From: an uncultured Candidatus Hydrogenedens sp.
Lineage (GTDB): Bacteria > Myxococcota > UBA4151
Assembly (NCBI GenBank): GCA_902574205.1
Contig: CACGMS010000009.1
Location: forward strand, 1 to 44,459
Direction: 5' to 3'
Length of the DNA stretch: 44,459 nucleotides
Positions 17,697-24,743 of this stretch are shown here, in pieces. Position 1 is the first letter of the stretch. Every line of letters starts with the position of its first letter. The notes beneath the pieces are model-generated. The model made no database searches, was not told the DNA's origin, and was given only the letters and a program-made list of their open reading frames with translations. The position numbers and the translations under genes were made by a program.

Positions 17697-17972
17697 ATGC
17701 TCACTCTTAGTCGCCGAGAAGGCCACGCAATCCGTATCGGTGATTCAATTCGAATCGTCGTTTCCGAGATTCGTGGTAATACGGTGCGCATCGGTATTGA
17801 AGCACCAAGAGAGTTGCAGGTTTTTCGTGAAGAGTTATGGCTGAAGATTCAAGAGGAGAACCGTGCAGCTGCTGAAGGACCTGACCGCGAAGGGCTTGAT
17901 GCCTTCTTGGATACTTTCAGCATAAGCAGCGCAGACGATGATCATGGCAGAAGCGGAACCGAAGATGAGTGA
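17697..17972 (+). CDS. csrA: RNA-binding translational regulator CsrA
   Basis: CsrA dimers bind GGA motifs in mRNA leaders, usually in hairpin loops and at ribosome-binding sites, and block translation. Residues 1-58 are a canonical CsrA core: MLTLSRREGHAIRIGD, VRIGIEAPRELQVFREEL. An extra acidic tail of about 30 residues follows (DTFSISSADDDHGRSG...), making it 91 residues versus 61-75 in most homologues. No GGA-rich Shine-Dalgarno sequence is visible before its ATG, so GGA-type autorepression is not obvious. It sits directly upstream of fliW and overlaps it, between flgL and the first flagellin gene, the classic placement for flagellin control. Confidence 0.96.
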   Translation: MLTLSRREGHAIRIGDSIRIVVSEIRGNTVRIGIEAPRELQVFREELWLKIQEENRAAAEGPDREGLDAFLDTFSISSADDDHGRSGTEDE

Positions 17973-18411
17973 AACTCTTTGCTTTACCAATAATCGGTTG
18001 GGCGAAATTGAGGTTGAGTCCGATGCAATTCTGAATTTTCCTGCCGGGATTTTAGGTTTTTCCGAATGTCGTCGATTCGCTCTTTTGCCTCATCGACCAG
18101 GGACTCCATTCTTTTGGTTGGTACCGGTTGATCGGCAAGATATTGCTTTTGTGGTGGTCAATCCTGAGAACTTCTTCCCTGATTATTGCCCGAACCTGAC
18201 TCAGGACCAGTTGGCACCGTTAGCACTCGAACCGAATCAGGACCACAGCTTAGGTATGCTCGTTGTGGTCAGCTTTCGTGAAGGCAAACCCACAGCCAAT
18301 CTAAGAGCGCCATTAATTTTGGATTTACCCCACAGAAGAGCGGTGCAAGCGGTTCAAATCGGCCGTGAATTCGAGACACAAGCACCGCTTTTTCAGGCAT
18401 CTAGCAAATAA
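17965..18411 (+). CDS. fliW: Flagellin-binding CsrA antagonist FliW
   Basis: FliW binds either flagellin or CsrA; free flagellin titrates FliW away, releasing CsrA to repress flagellin translation. The product has the family features LGEIEVESDAILNFPAGILGFSECRRFALLP, then PFFWLVPVDRQDIAFVVVNP and the C-terminal NLRAPLILDLPHRRAVQAVQ. The ORF track starts at ATG 17938; ATG 17965, which overlaps the csrA stop by 8 bases, gives MSETLCFTNNRLGEIEV and 148 residues, the usual length. ATG 17944 is another option. The overlap implies coupled synthesis of CsrA and its antagonist. Confidence 0.93.
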   Translation: MSETLCFTNNRLGEIEVESDAILNFPAGILGFSECRRFALLPHRPGTPFFWLVPVDRQDIAFVVVNPENFFPDYCPNLTQDQLAPLALEPNQDHSLGMLVVVSFREGKPTANLRAPLILDLPHRRAVQAVQIGREFETQAPLFQASSK

Positions 18412-18460
18412 ATTAATATTTGGCCTAAACAGCGATCACAAGTGGGTCGTTGACTGGGGC

Positions 18461-18498
18461 GGAAGGCAAGGATGCTTTCCAGGCGGACACGGATGTCC
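18461..18498 (+). promoter_or_regulatory. Tandem GGA-loop hairpins in fla1 leader (putative CsrA sites)
   Basis: Two adjacent hairpins precede the fla1 start. The first, 18461-18480, is GGAAGGC / GCTTTCC (7 bp, one G-U) with loop AAGGAT. The second, 18485-18498, is GGACA-CGGA-TGTCC (5 bp). Both present GGA in the loop, and ACA-CGGA-TGT closely matches the published CsrA consensus RUACARGGAUGU. A GGAG ribosome-binding site at 18501-18504 follows. The pairings are seen in the sequence; CsrA binding is inferred. Confidence 0.65.
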
Positions 18499-18512
18499 AT
18501 GGAGCCAACCCA

Positions 18513-19343
18513 ATGTCTTTAGTCGTCCACCATAATGTGGCGGCGCGCTTTGCCCGTTTGCACCTGGATAGAGCCCAGGAAGCGATTCAAAGCAGCACCG
18601 ATCGAATGAGCTCGGGATACCGGCTCAATCGAGCAGCAGACGACACCACTGCCTTTGCTATGTCCATGCGCTTTGGTTCCGATTTGGTCGGGCTTGAAAC
18701 CGTCAATCGCAACGCTCGAAATGGGATGAACTTGATTGGTGCTATGGAAAGCACCAGCGGCGAGATCCTTCGTGTACTCAATCGGATGCGAGAGCTTGCG
18801 ACCAAGAATGCGACGGAGACCATGACGCCTACGGATCGCACTGAGGCGCAGATTGAATTTGTGGCGTTGCAGGATGAAATTCAGCGTTTAGCTCAAACAA
18901 CGCACATGAACCGAGTACAGGGGCTGGCAGTCTCCGACACGATGACCTTCCAGGTTGGTGCGGGCGGCGGCGCCGCTAACCAAGTGGTCTTGTCGTTGCG
19001 CTCGATGACGTTAAACGCTCTTTCTATTGGACCGGGTAACGCAGACATCAATCTCATGAGTCACGCTCAAGACGCCTTGAACAAGATTGACACGGCGTTG
19101 TCTCGTTTGAATACTCGTCGTTCGCAGATGGCCGCAACGTTTACACAACTCAATGCCGCATTTGAAGTGACTGCTGGTGATCGCGAGGCATTGCTCAATA
19201 CATTAAACGTGATTCGTGATACGGATTATGCGGTGGAGTCGACCAACTTGGCGCAAAATCAAATCCGATCTCAGGCTGCCGTGAGCATTTTGAGTCAAGC
19301 CAACACGATTCCGCAGCTCGCGCTGCAGTTGTTGCAGGCATAG
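18513..19343 (+). CDS. Flagellin (divergent copy, fla1)
   Basis: Filament subunit. The ORF track starts at TTG 18450; ATG 18513 gives the flagellin N-terminus MSLVVHHNVAARFARLHLD and follows GGAG by 8 bases. The D0/D1 region has the STDRMSSGYRLNRAADDTTAFAMS pattern and the C-terminus VSILSQANTIPQLALQLL. The product is 276 residues with no D2/D3 outer domain. It is clearly different from the three flagellins downstream: ADDTTAFAMSMRF replaces the usual ADDAAGLA, and the N-terminal residues differ. Its place between fliW and fliD suggests it is a distinct filament segment or a minor subunit. Confidence 0.93.
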   Translation: MSLVVHHNVAARFARLHLDRAQEAIQSSTDRMSSGYRLNRAADDTTAFAMSMRFGSDLVGLETVNRNARNGMNLIGAMESTSGEILRVLNRMRELATKNATETMTPTDRTEAQIEFVALQDEIQRLAQTTHMNRVQGLAVSDTMTFQVGAGGGAANQVVLSLRSMTLNALSIGPGNADINLMSHAQDALNKIDTALSRLNTRRSQMAATFTQLNAAFEVTAGDREALLNTLNVIRDTDYAVESTNLAQNQIRSQAAVSILSQANTIPQLALQLLQA

Positions 19344-19353
19344 GGAGGCGATC

Positions 19354-20694
19354 ATGGCAGGCTTTAGCGTAGGTGGATTGGCAACGGGTCTTGATACCAA
19401 GACGATGATTGCTCAGTTGCTTCAAGTCGAGCGATCAGCGCAGATTGGCCCAAAGCGGCGTAAAGCTGAGGCGGATCGGCGCGGGGCGGCTATGAATGAT
19501 CTGATCAATCTGATGAAGGAAGTCCGTACCGCAGCTGAAGGAGTGGACACGGATACGGAAGCAGCAGCCGTAACAGCGACCAGTTCTGACACTGAAAAGT
19601 TCACGGTAAGCGGTGACGGCAACGCGTTGCCCGGAAATTACCAGTTAGCCATCGGCAGCCTAGCAAAGTCTCAAAAAGATATGGGCACGCTCGGTACGAG
19701 TCTTACCGATTCGGTGCAGGAAGGAACCTACTCCATACAAGTAGAGGGTGAGGATGCGGTCGATTTTGTGGTGGATGGAAACAACAACACGATTTCGGGT
19801 TTGATTACTGCTATTAACTCGTCCGACGCTAAGGTGACCGCCTCGACAATTTTCAATGGGACGAACTATACCCTCGTGCTTACGGCTGAAGAAAGCGGCA
19901 AGAATGTTGTCTACAGCGCTCGAGACGGAGCAGACTGGACTGATCTCGACGGTAATAAAAACGGCATTAGCACTTATCAACTAGCTGAAGATGCAAGTTT
20001 TATGATCGATGGGATCGCAATTACCAGCGATTCGAATGAGATCACTGATGCGGTGACTGGACTGACGATCAATCTGCTTGAAACTACGGAGTTTGATAAA
20101 GACGGGCCCACTGAATTCATAAACCTGGATGTTGCAGCTGACAGTACCAAGACGACAGATAACGTGGAGGCTCTCACTTCAGCAATTGGTAAAGTACTCT
20201 CAAATCTTAAAGATACGATGTCATCCAGTGAAGACAGCGCGGGCGTTCTTGCCTTTGATTCAACGGCGAGAATGCTGCGCGGATCAATTTCGGATGCTTT
20301 GATCAATCGCCAAACAGGCAACGACGGAACCTACAATTCGTTGACCATGATCGGAATCGGTCAGGATCGTTATGGGAACATATCCTTTGATAAGGATGAG
20401 TTTGCTGAAGCGCTTGCTAAAGACAAAGATGGCGTGATGAAGCTCATCACGGGTGAAGATGGGTTAGCCGATCGATTCAAAGATATGGCCGATGATTATA
20501 CCTTTTCGGAAGGTTTCCTCACGATTCGAAAGACGATGTACACCGATCGCTCAAGCGATATTTCAAAGGCGATTGATCGCATGGAGGAGCGTGTTCAAGC
20601 TTATGGCGACCGCCTCAAGCGTCAATTCGCTAAACTTGAGCAGATGGTGTCAGGTCTCAATCAACAAAGCTCTGCTTTGAGTAATCTTCGCTAG
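19354..20694 (+). CDS. fliD: Filament cap protein FliD
   Basis: FliD caps the filament tip and folds incoming flagellin. The 446-residue product begins MAGFSVGGLATGLDTKTMIAQLLQVERS, the standard FliD start (sGlaSGlDt..ii..Lm..E). The middle is the variable cap region, and the C-terminal coiled coil reads RMEERVQAYGDRLKRQFAKLEQMVSGLNQQSSALSNL, ending as FliD proteins do. A GGGAGG ribosome-binding site precedes the ATG. fliS follows after 11 bases. Confidence 0.95.
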   Translation: MAGFSVGGLATGLDTKTMIAQLLQVERSAQIGPKRRKAEADRRGAAMNDLINLMKEVRTAAEGVDTDTEAAAVTATSSDTEKFTVSGDGNALPGNYQLAIGSLAKSQKDMGTLGTSLTDSVQEGTYSIQVEGEDAVDFVVDGNNNTISGLITAINSSDAKVTASTIFNGTNYTLVLTAEESGKNVVYSARDGADWTDLDGNKNGISTYQLAEDASFMIDGIAITSDSNEITDAVTGLTINLLETTEFDKDGPTEFINLDVAADSTKTTDNVEALTSAIGKVLSNLKDTMSSSEDSAGVLAFDSTARMLRGSISDALINRQTGNDGTYNSLTMIGIGQDRYGNISFDKDEFAEALAKDKDGVMKLITGEDGLADRFKDMADDYTFSEGFLTIRKTMYTDRSSDISKAIDRMEERVQAYGDRLKRQFAKLEQMVSGLNQQSSALSNLR

Positions 20695-20705
20695 GAGAGC
20701 ATTCG

Positions 20706-21110
20706 ATGATCCCTGCTAAACGAAATCCATATGCGAGCGCTCAGGTCAACTCGGCAAGTCCAGAACAAATTTTGGTCTTACTTTATGATGCTGCGCTACG
20801 GGACATCAAAGAGGCGATAGCAGCAATCAATGCTGGAGATCGCTCGCGCAAAGCCAAGGCGCTGGACCACGCGGTGAAGGTAGTCACTGAGTTGGCAAAC
20901 AGTCTGCGCCCAGAGAAAGCGCCTGAAATTGCTGAGAACCTATCGAATTTATATGACTTTATGATCGATCGGATGATTCGATCGAATGCACAGAATGAAG
21001 ATTTGGATTTGCAGGTGGTTTACAACCTTTTAGGCGAGCTTCGTGCTGCCTGGGTCGAAGCCATTCGCATTAATAGGACACAACGTAACCACGGGGCAGC
21101 AGGAGCTTAG
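20706..21110 (+). CDS. fliS: Flagellin export chaperone FliS
   Basis: FliS binds the C-terminus of flagellin and prevents premature polymerisation. The product contains NPYASAQVNSASPEQILVLLYDAALRDIKEAIAAI, matching the FliS start (Y....v.tAsp..LilmLYdga...l), and a C-terminal helical region with ELRAAWVEAI. At 134 residues it is normal. It lies between fliD and the triple flagellin set, so it likely serves all four flagellins. Confidence 0.93.
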   Translation: MIPAKRNPYASAQVNSASPEQILVLLYDAALRDIKEAIAAINAGDRSRKAKALDHAVKVVTELANSLRPEKAPEIAENLSNLYDFMIDRMIRSNAQNEDLDLQVVYNLLGELRAAWVEAIRINRTQRNHGAAGA

Positions 21111-21382
21111 CCCGCCCAGAAAACGCCGAGCAAGGATGCGACGCGTAGACCCATCAAGGAGGATAATGGTCATGCACAACAGCACATAGGGACTTACTCA
21201 TCCCAAGCCCAACCCAGGTAGAGGGCTTCTAAACACCGCCTGGACAACCTTTGTTTCGTAATGCCTCAGTGGACCAATCTTGGACCGAACAGGCAGAATT
21301 TACTCTGAGCTCAGGGACGAGCTCTTTCAACTCGGCGGTCTTTGGAAAGAGTCCGCCGGCCATGTCAATCAAGGAGGATACC
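21111..21382 (+). promoter_or_regulatory. fla2 leader with three GGA-loop hairpins
   Basis: This is a 272-base gap in an otherwise packed cluster. At 21148-21171 a 6-bp stem with one bulge (GAC-C-CAT / ATGGTC) encloses loop CAAGGAGGATA. At 21307-21324 a perfect GAGCTC / GAGCTC stem encloses AGGGAC. At 21333-21358 a CGGCGG / CCGCCG stem continues into CTT-TGGA-AAG. The gene's own ribosome-binding site, AAGGAGG at 21371-21377, also contains GGA. The 13-base string ATCAAGGAGGATA occurs twice here (21153-21165 and 21368-21380). These resemble a CsrA-regulated leader. No terminator follows fliS, so the region may be read through or have its own promoter, which I could not identify. Confidence 0.6.
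21166..21189 (+). CDS. Possible 7-codon leader peptide in fla2 leader
   Basis: ATG 21166 follows a perfect AAGGAGG ribosome-binding site identical in context to those of fla2 and fla3, and reads MVMHNST before TAG. Either it is a translated leader peptide, or the Shine-Dalgarno copy serves only as a CsrA-binding loop. The sequence alone does not decide. Confidence 0.25.
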   Translation: MVMHNST

Positions 21383-22210
21383 ATGGCCATCACTGTACGC
21401 AGTAACCCGCAATCGATTTTCTCTCAAACCCGACTGACGCGCACCAGCCGCGCTTTGGAAAAGACGTTCAATCGCCTCTCTAGTGGCAGTCGAATCAACA
21501 CCGCAGCCGATGATGCTGCAGGGTTGGCTATTTCGACCCGCCTTGAGCACCGCATTAAAGGTCAAGGCGCAGCCAAGCAAAATGCTCAAGAGGGTATTAG
21601 TTTCATTCAAACCCTTGAGGGCGGTGTCGAGCAGATTCTCGATATGTTGCACCGTCTACGCGAACTCGGTGTTCGTGCAGCTAATGAAACCTTAACGAAT
21701 ACGGATCGAGATGCTTTGGATCTCGAATTCCAGCAGTTGTTGACCGAGGTCGACCGTGTCGGTTTGGCAACGACTTTCAACGGTGGTCCCGATTTGCAGG
21801 GTTCACTGACCATGACCTTCCAGGTTGGTTTTTCCAATACCACCAATGATCGTGTGTCGTTGACTCAAACTTCGGGTCTTTCGCTAGACGCGTTGAACAT
21901 TATTGGTGCGGATGTCCAATCGATTGGTAACGCAGCAAACGCTTTAGGTAACATTAGTTTGGCGCTGAGCCACTTGAATGCCTACCGCTCCCGACTCGGC
22001 GCAACTCAGAACCGGCTCGAGCGAGCCATTTCAAACCTTGAAGCTGATATCGAAAACGCAACGGCGGCAAACAGTCGAATTCGCGATGTCGACTTTGCCG
22101 AAGAGACCAGTAAGCTGACGAGACTTCAAATTCTAAGTCAAAGCGGAACAGCTGTACTGACACAAGCCAACGCCATGCCGCAGGCAGCGCTCGCCTTACT
22201 GGGCGGATGA
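21383..22210 (+). CDS. Flagellin (fla2)
   Basis: Filament subunit of 275 residues, with D0/D1 domains only. The ORF track start at 21251 is spurious; ATG 21383 follows AAGGAGG and gives MAITVRSNPQSIFSQTRLTR. Conserved elements are LSSGSRINTAADDAAGLAIST near the N-terminus and NRLERAISNLEADIENATAANSRIRDVDFAEETSK followed by LTQANAMPQAALALLG at the C-terminus. It is first of a run of three similar flagellins. The absence of an outer domain predicts a thin filament in which surface loops of D1 would carry any glycans. Confidence 0.95.
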   Translation: MAITVRSNPQSIFSQTRLTRTSRALEKTFNRLSSGSRINTAADDAAGLAISTRLEHRIKGQGAAKQNAQEGISFIQTLEGGVEQILDMLHRLRELGVRAANETLTNTDRDALDLEFQQLLTEVDRVGLATTFNGGPDLQGSLTMTFQVGFSNTTNDRVSLTQTSGLSLDALNIIGADVQSIGNAANALGNISLALSHLNAYRSRLGATQNRLERAISNLEADIENATAANSRIRDVDFAEETSKLTRLQILSQSGTAVLTQANAMPQAALALLGG

Positions 22211-22682
22211 TCGGTGGGCTTATTATGAACAAAATAACGATCGCAAATAATCGAGGATCACCTGGGCGTGCACCACCTGCACGTAGCCGAGGACCAACCA
22301 ACTACACTGAGTTTGTACGCCATTGGTTCTGGCATCTAGGTCGACGAAGCAAACGAACTTGGGGACGCCATCCATCGCGGGCCGGTCCCGTAAGCACCCG
22401 AGTGAGAACGCAACGTCAAAAAGCTCACTACTGGATTCCCCCGGAGCTTGCCGAAGCGGTGAATGCTCCGACCATCAGGAACCGTCATGGGCCGAACGCA
22501 ACCAGGGATGGGCCGACTTCAGGTCGAGCCCCACCCCGATCAACGGGCCCTCCTTAGCTGGAGGGATTCCCTTGGAGGGAAACGGAAGGAAGAAGAGTTA
22601 ATCGCTAAATTTTGGGGACAAGGAAGTCCCTATCGCCGGCTGATGAACCATTCATCAGCCACTAGCCATCAAGGAGGATATT
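22211..22682 (+). promoter_or_regulatory. 472-base fla3 leader with GGA-loop hairpins and a 10-bp stem
   Basis: No supported gene lies here; the listed ORFs (22207-22557, 22323-22601, 22463-22699) lack ribosome-binding sites and look random. Visible structures: CGTGCA-CCACC-TGCACG (22267-22283); CCCTCC-TTAGCT-GGAGGG (22548-22565), mutually exclusive with TTCCC-TTGGA-GGGAA (22567-22581) only if extended; GGGAC-AAGGAA-GTCCC (22615-22630); and a perfect 10-bp stem GGCTGATGAA-CCA-TTCATCAGCC (22638-22660). The AAGGAGG ribosome-binding site is at 22671-22677. Two loops (TTGGA, AAGGAA) present GGA, as in CsrA targets. No T-rich terminator follows fla2. Confidence 0.6.
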
Positions 22683-23519
22683 ATGGCTATTGTAGTTAGA
22701 AGTAATCCGCAGTCGGTCTTTGCTCAAGTTCGATTGAATCGTAACTCAAACGCATTGCAAGATACGTTTCAAAAGCTCTCGACGGGCTCGCGTATCAACA
22801 ACGCAGGCGATGATGCCGCTGGGCTCGCAGTCTCGACACAGCTCGAGCACCGAATCCGTGGCCAGTCTGCTGCGAAGCAAAATGCGCTCGAAGGCATCAG
22901 CATGATCCAAACTGCTGAAGGCGGCGTCGAGCAGGTTCGGTCTATGCTCGATCGAATGCGTGAACTCGCTGTCCGATCCAGTAACGAAACTCTGAGTGCG
23001 TCGGATCGCTCGAATGCTCATCTCGAGTTTGTACAACTCAAGAATGAGATCACTCGAATCGGAAGTACCACATCGTACAACGGAAACAGCTTGTTGAGCA
23101 TCACGTCAGTTTTGACCTTTCAGGTCGGATTTAACGATAATGCCAATGATCGTATCACTGCGACCCTCACGGGTAACTTCAGGGTCAGTGCAGCGAATAG
23201 TATCATCGCTTTGACCAATGCTGAGATTGATACGGCTGCTTCAGCTCAAGGTGCGCTCGATCTGATCGATAATGCCCTGAGTCGGTTGAATGCCTACCGA
23301 TCAAAACTCGGGTCGGTACAGAATCGATTGGAGCGTGCGATCTCGAATCTTGAAGCAGATATTGAGAACGCTACGGCTTCGAATAGTCGAATTCGAGATG
23401 TGGATTTTGCGGAGGAGACATCCAAGATGACTCGTTTGCAGATCCTCATGCAAAGCGGCACGGCTGTGCTCACGCAAGCCAATGCCAGCCCTCAAGCCGC
23501 GTTGTCCCTTCTCGGGTAA
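22683..23519 (+). CDS. Flagellin (fla3)
   Basis: Filament subunit of 278 residues. It starts MAIVVRSNPQSVFAQVRLNR after a perfect AAGGAGG site. It has TGSRINNAGDDAAGLAVSTQLEHRI and the C-terminal NRLERAISNLEADIENATASNSRIRDVDFAEETSK block. From about residue 78 it is nearly identical in protein to fla4 over some 45 residues (GGVEQVRSMLDRMRELAVRSSNET...), while the codons differ at many third positions. That pattern indicates an older duplication held by selection rather than a recent copy. A strong terminator follows. Confidence 0.95.
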   Translation: MAIVVRSNPQSVFAQVRLNRNSNALQDTFQKLSTGSRINNAGDDAAGLAVSTQLEHRIRGQSAAKQNALEGISMIQTAEGGVEQVRSMLDRMRELAVRSSNETLSASDRSNAHLEFVQLKNEITRIGSTTSYNGNSLLSITSVLTFQVGFNDNANDRITATLTGNFRVSAANSIIALTNAEIDTAASAQGALDLIDNALSRLNAYRSKLGSVQNRLERAISNLEADIENATASNSRIRDVDFAEETSKMTRLQILMQSGTAVLTQANASPQAALSLLG

Positions 23520-23541
23520 CGCAGCAAGCGGGATCAGCCAT

Positions 23542-23585
23542 GAGGGTGCCTAGGGCTTCGGCCCTGGGCGCTCTCTTGGTTTTTT
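23542..23585 (+). terminator. Intrinsic terminator after fla3
   Basis: A 15-bp stem with a UUCG tetraloop: inner GCCTAGGGC-TTCG-GCCCTGGGC (23548-23569, one G-U) extended by GAGGGT / GCTCTC with G-U pairs, then TTGG and six T residues (23580-23585). It separates fla3 from fla4, so fla4 needs its own promoter. Confidence 0.9.
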
Positions 23586-23871
23586 AATGTGATGGAATTT
23601 GAATAGGTTCAATGTGTATCGGAGCAATTCGGCCGTCTTTTTAGGACGTTGTCTTGACTTTGCTTGTGATGCCCCTCACACTCTTCCTGAAGATCCAACT
23701 GTCCCCAGGCGACTTAGGAGGTATTTTTCGATCACGATTTAGCGCTGGCGAGCGCTCTTTCAAGCCGGGCATACGCATCTGTTGAGCTTCAGCCCTATGG
23801 ATCCTTGAAGACAACGAAACCATACAGAACGCTCTCAAAGGATATGAGAGCAAGCCATCCAAGGAGGAATC
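23586..23871 (+). promoter_or_regulatory. fla4 leader/promoter region with GGA-loop hairpin
   Basis: This region lies between the fla3 terminator and fla4 and should contain the fla4 promoter, though I find no convincing sigma-28, sigma-54 or sigma-70 match by eye. At 23831-23851 a perfect 7-bp hairpin GCTCTCA-AAGGATA-TGAGAGC carries GGA in its loop (AAGGAT as in the fla1 leader). It lies 9 bases before the AAGGAGG ribosome-binding site (23861-23867). A palindromic stem AGCGCT-GGCG-AGCGCT occurs near 23741-23756. The loop hairpin plus GGA-containing ribosome-binding site resembles the two-site CsrA arrangement described for the Bacillus hag leader. Confidence 0.65.
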
Positions 23872-24708
23872 ATGGCACTTGTAGTACGTAGTAACGTTCA
23901 GTCTGTTTTCGCTCAGAATCGCTTGAACGCAAGCCAGTCTCAGTTTGAAAACTCCCTCGCAAAGTTAGCTTCTGGTAGCCGCATCAATAAGGCTGCGGAT
24001 GACGCTGCTGGTCTAGCCGTTTCGACTACGCTCGAACACCGCATTAAGGCTCAGTCGGCTGCACGCCAGAACGCCCAAGAAGGCATCAGCCTCATCCAAA
24101 CCGCTGAAGGTGGCGTGGAGCAGGTTCGTTCGATGCTCGATCGTATGCGTGAACTCGCCGTTCGCTCGAGTAACGAAACGCTCAGCGCTTCAGATCGCTC
24201 CAACGCACACTTGGAATTTGATCAACTCAAAGATGAGATTGTTCGAATTTCAACGTCGACTTCCTACAACGGAAAGACGTTGTTGAATGCAAGTCTCATT
24301 GCCACATTCCAAGTGGGTCAGGATGATCAAGCGTCTAATCGTATTGAAGTGACGGTAACCGGTGACTTTTCGGTTAGTGGCGCGAACAGCATTATCAAGT
24401 TGACCAAAGCTGAAGTTGATACTGCCGCGTCGGCGCAGGCCGCACTTGATCTGATTGATAACGCGTTGAGTCGAGTCAACACGTATCGCTCGAAGCTGGG
24501 TTCGACTCAGAATCGACTTGAGCGTGCGATCTCGAACCTTGACGCTGATATCGAAAACGCAACCGCTGCAAACAGCCGCATCCGAGACGTCGATTTCGCG
24601 TCCGAAACGGCAGCGTTCACTCGGTCGCAGATCCTTATCCAGTCGGGTACAGCGATTTTGGCTCAGGCGAACAGTTCGCCGCAGGCTGCGCTGTCCTTGC
24701 TCGGTTAA
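23872..24708 (+). CDS. Flagellin (fla4)
   Basis: Filament subunit of 278 residues, starting MALVVRSNVQSVFAQNRLNASQSQFENSLAKLASGSRINKAADDAAGLAV. It ends NRLERAISNLDADIENATAANSRIRDVDFASETAAFTRSQILIQSGTAILAQANSSPQAALSLLG. It is the closest paralogue of fla3 and equally short. It is separately transcribed, judging by the upstream terminator, and may be co-transcribed with flaG 35 bases downstream up to the terminator at 25146. Confidence 0.95.
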   Translation: MALVVRSNVQSVFAQNRLNASQSQFENSLAKLASGSRINKAADDAAGLAVSTTLEHRIKAQSAARQNAQEGISLIQTAEGGVEQVRSMLDRMRELAVRSSNETLSASDRSNAHLEFDQLKDEIVRISTSTSYNGKTLLNASLIATFQVGQDDQASNRIEVTVTGDFSVSGANSIIKLTKAEVDTAASAQAALDLIDNALSRVNTYRSKLGSTQNRLERAISNLDADIENATAANSRIRDVDFASETAAFTRSQILIQSGTAILAQANSSPQAALSLLG

Positions 24709-24743
24709 TTTGGTTGATGCGTAGCATTAGATGGAGGTGAATC

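Noticed and set aside
18409-18440. Sigma-28-like TAAA...AGCGATCA before fla1
   Set aside because: Only 5 of 8 matches in the -10 element and spacing 3 bases too long; the TAAA is part of the fliW stop region.
22207-22699. Three overlapping plus-strand ORFs (116, 92 and 78 residues) before fla3
   Set aside because: No ribosome-binding sites, composition dominated by Arg/Pro/Ser as in random translation, no recognisable motif, and the last runs into fla3.
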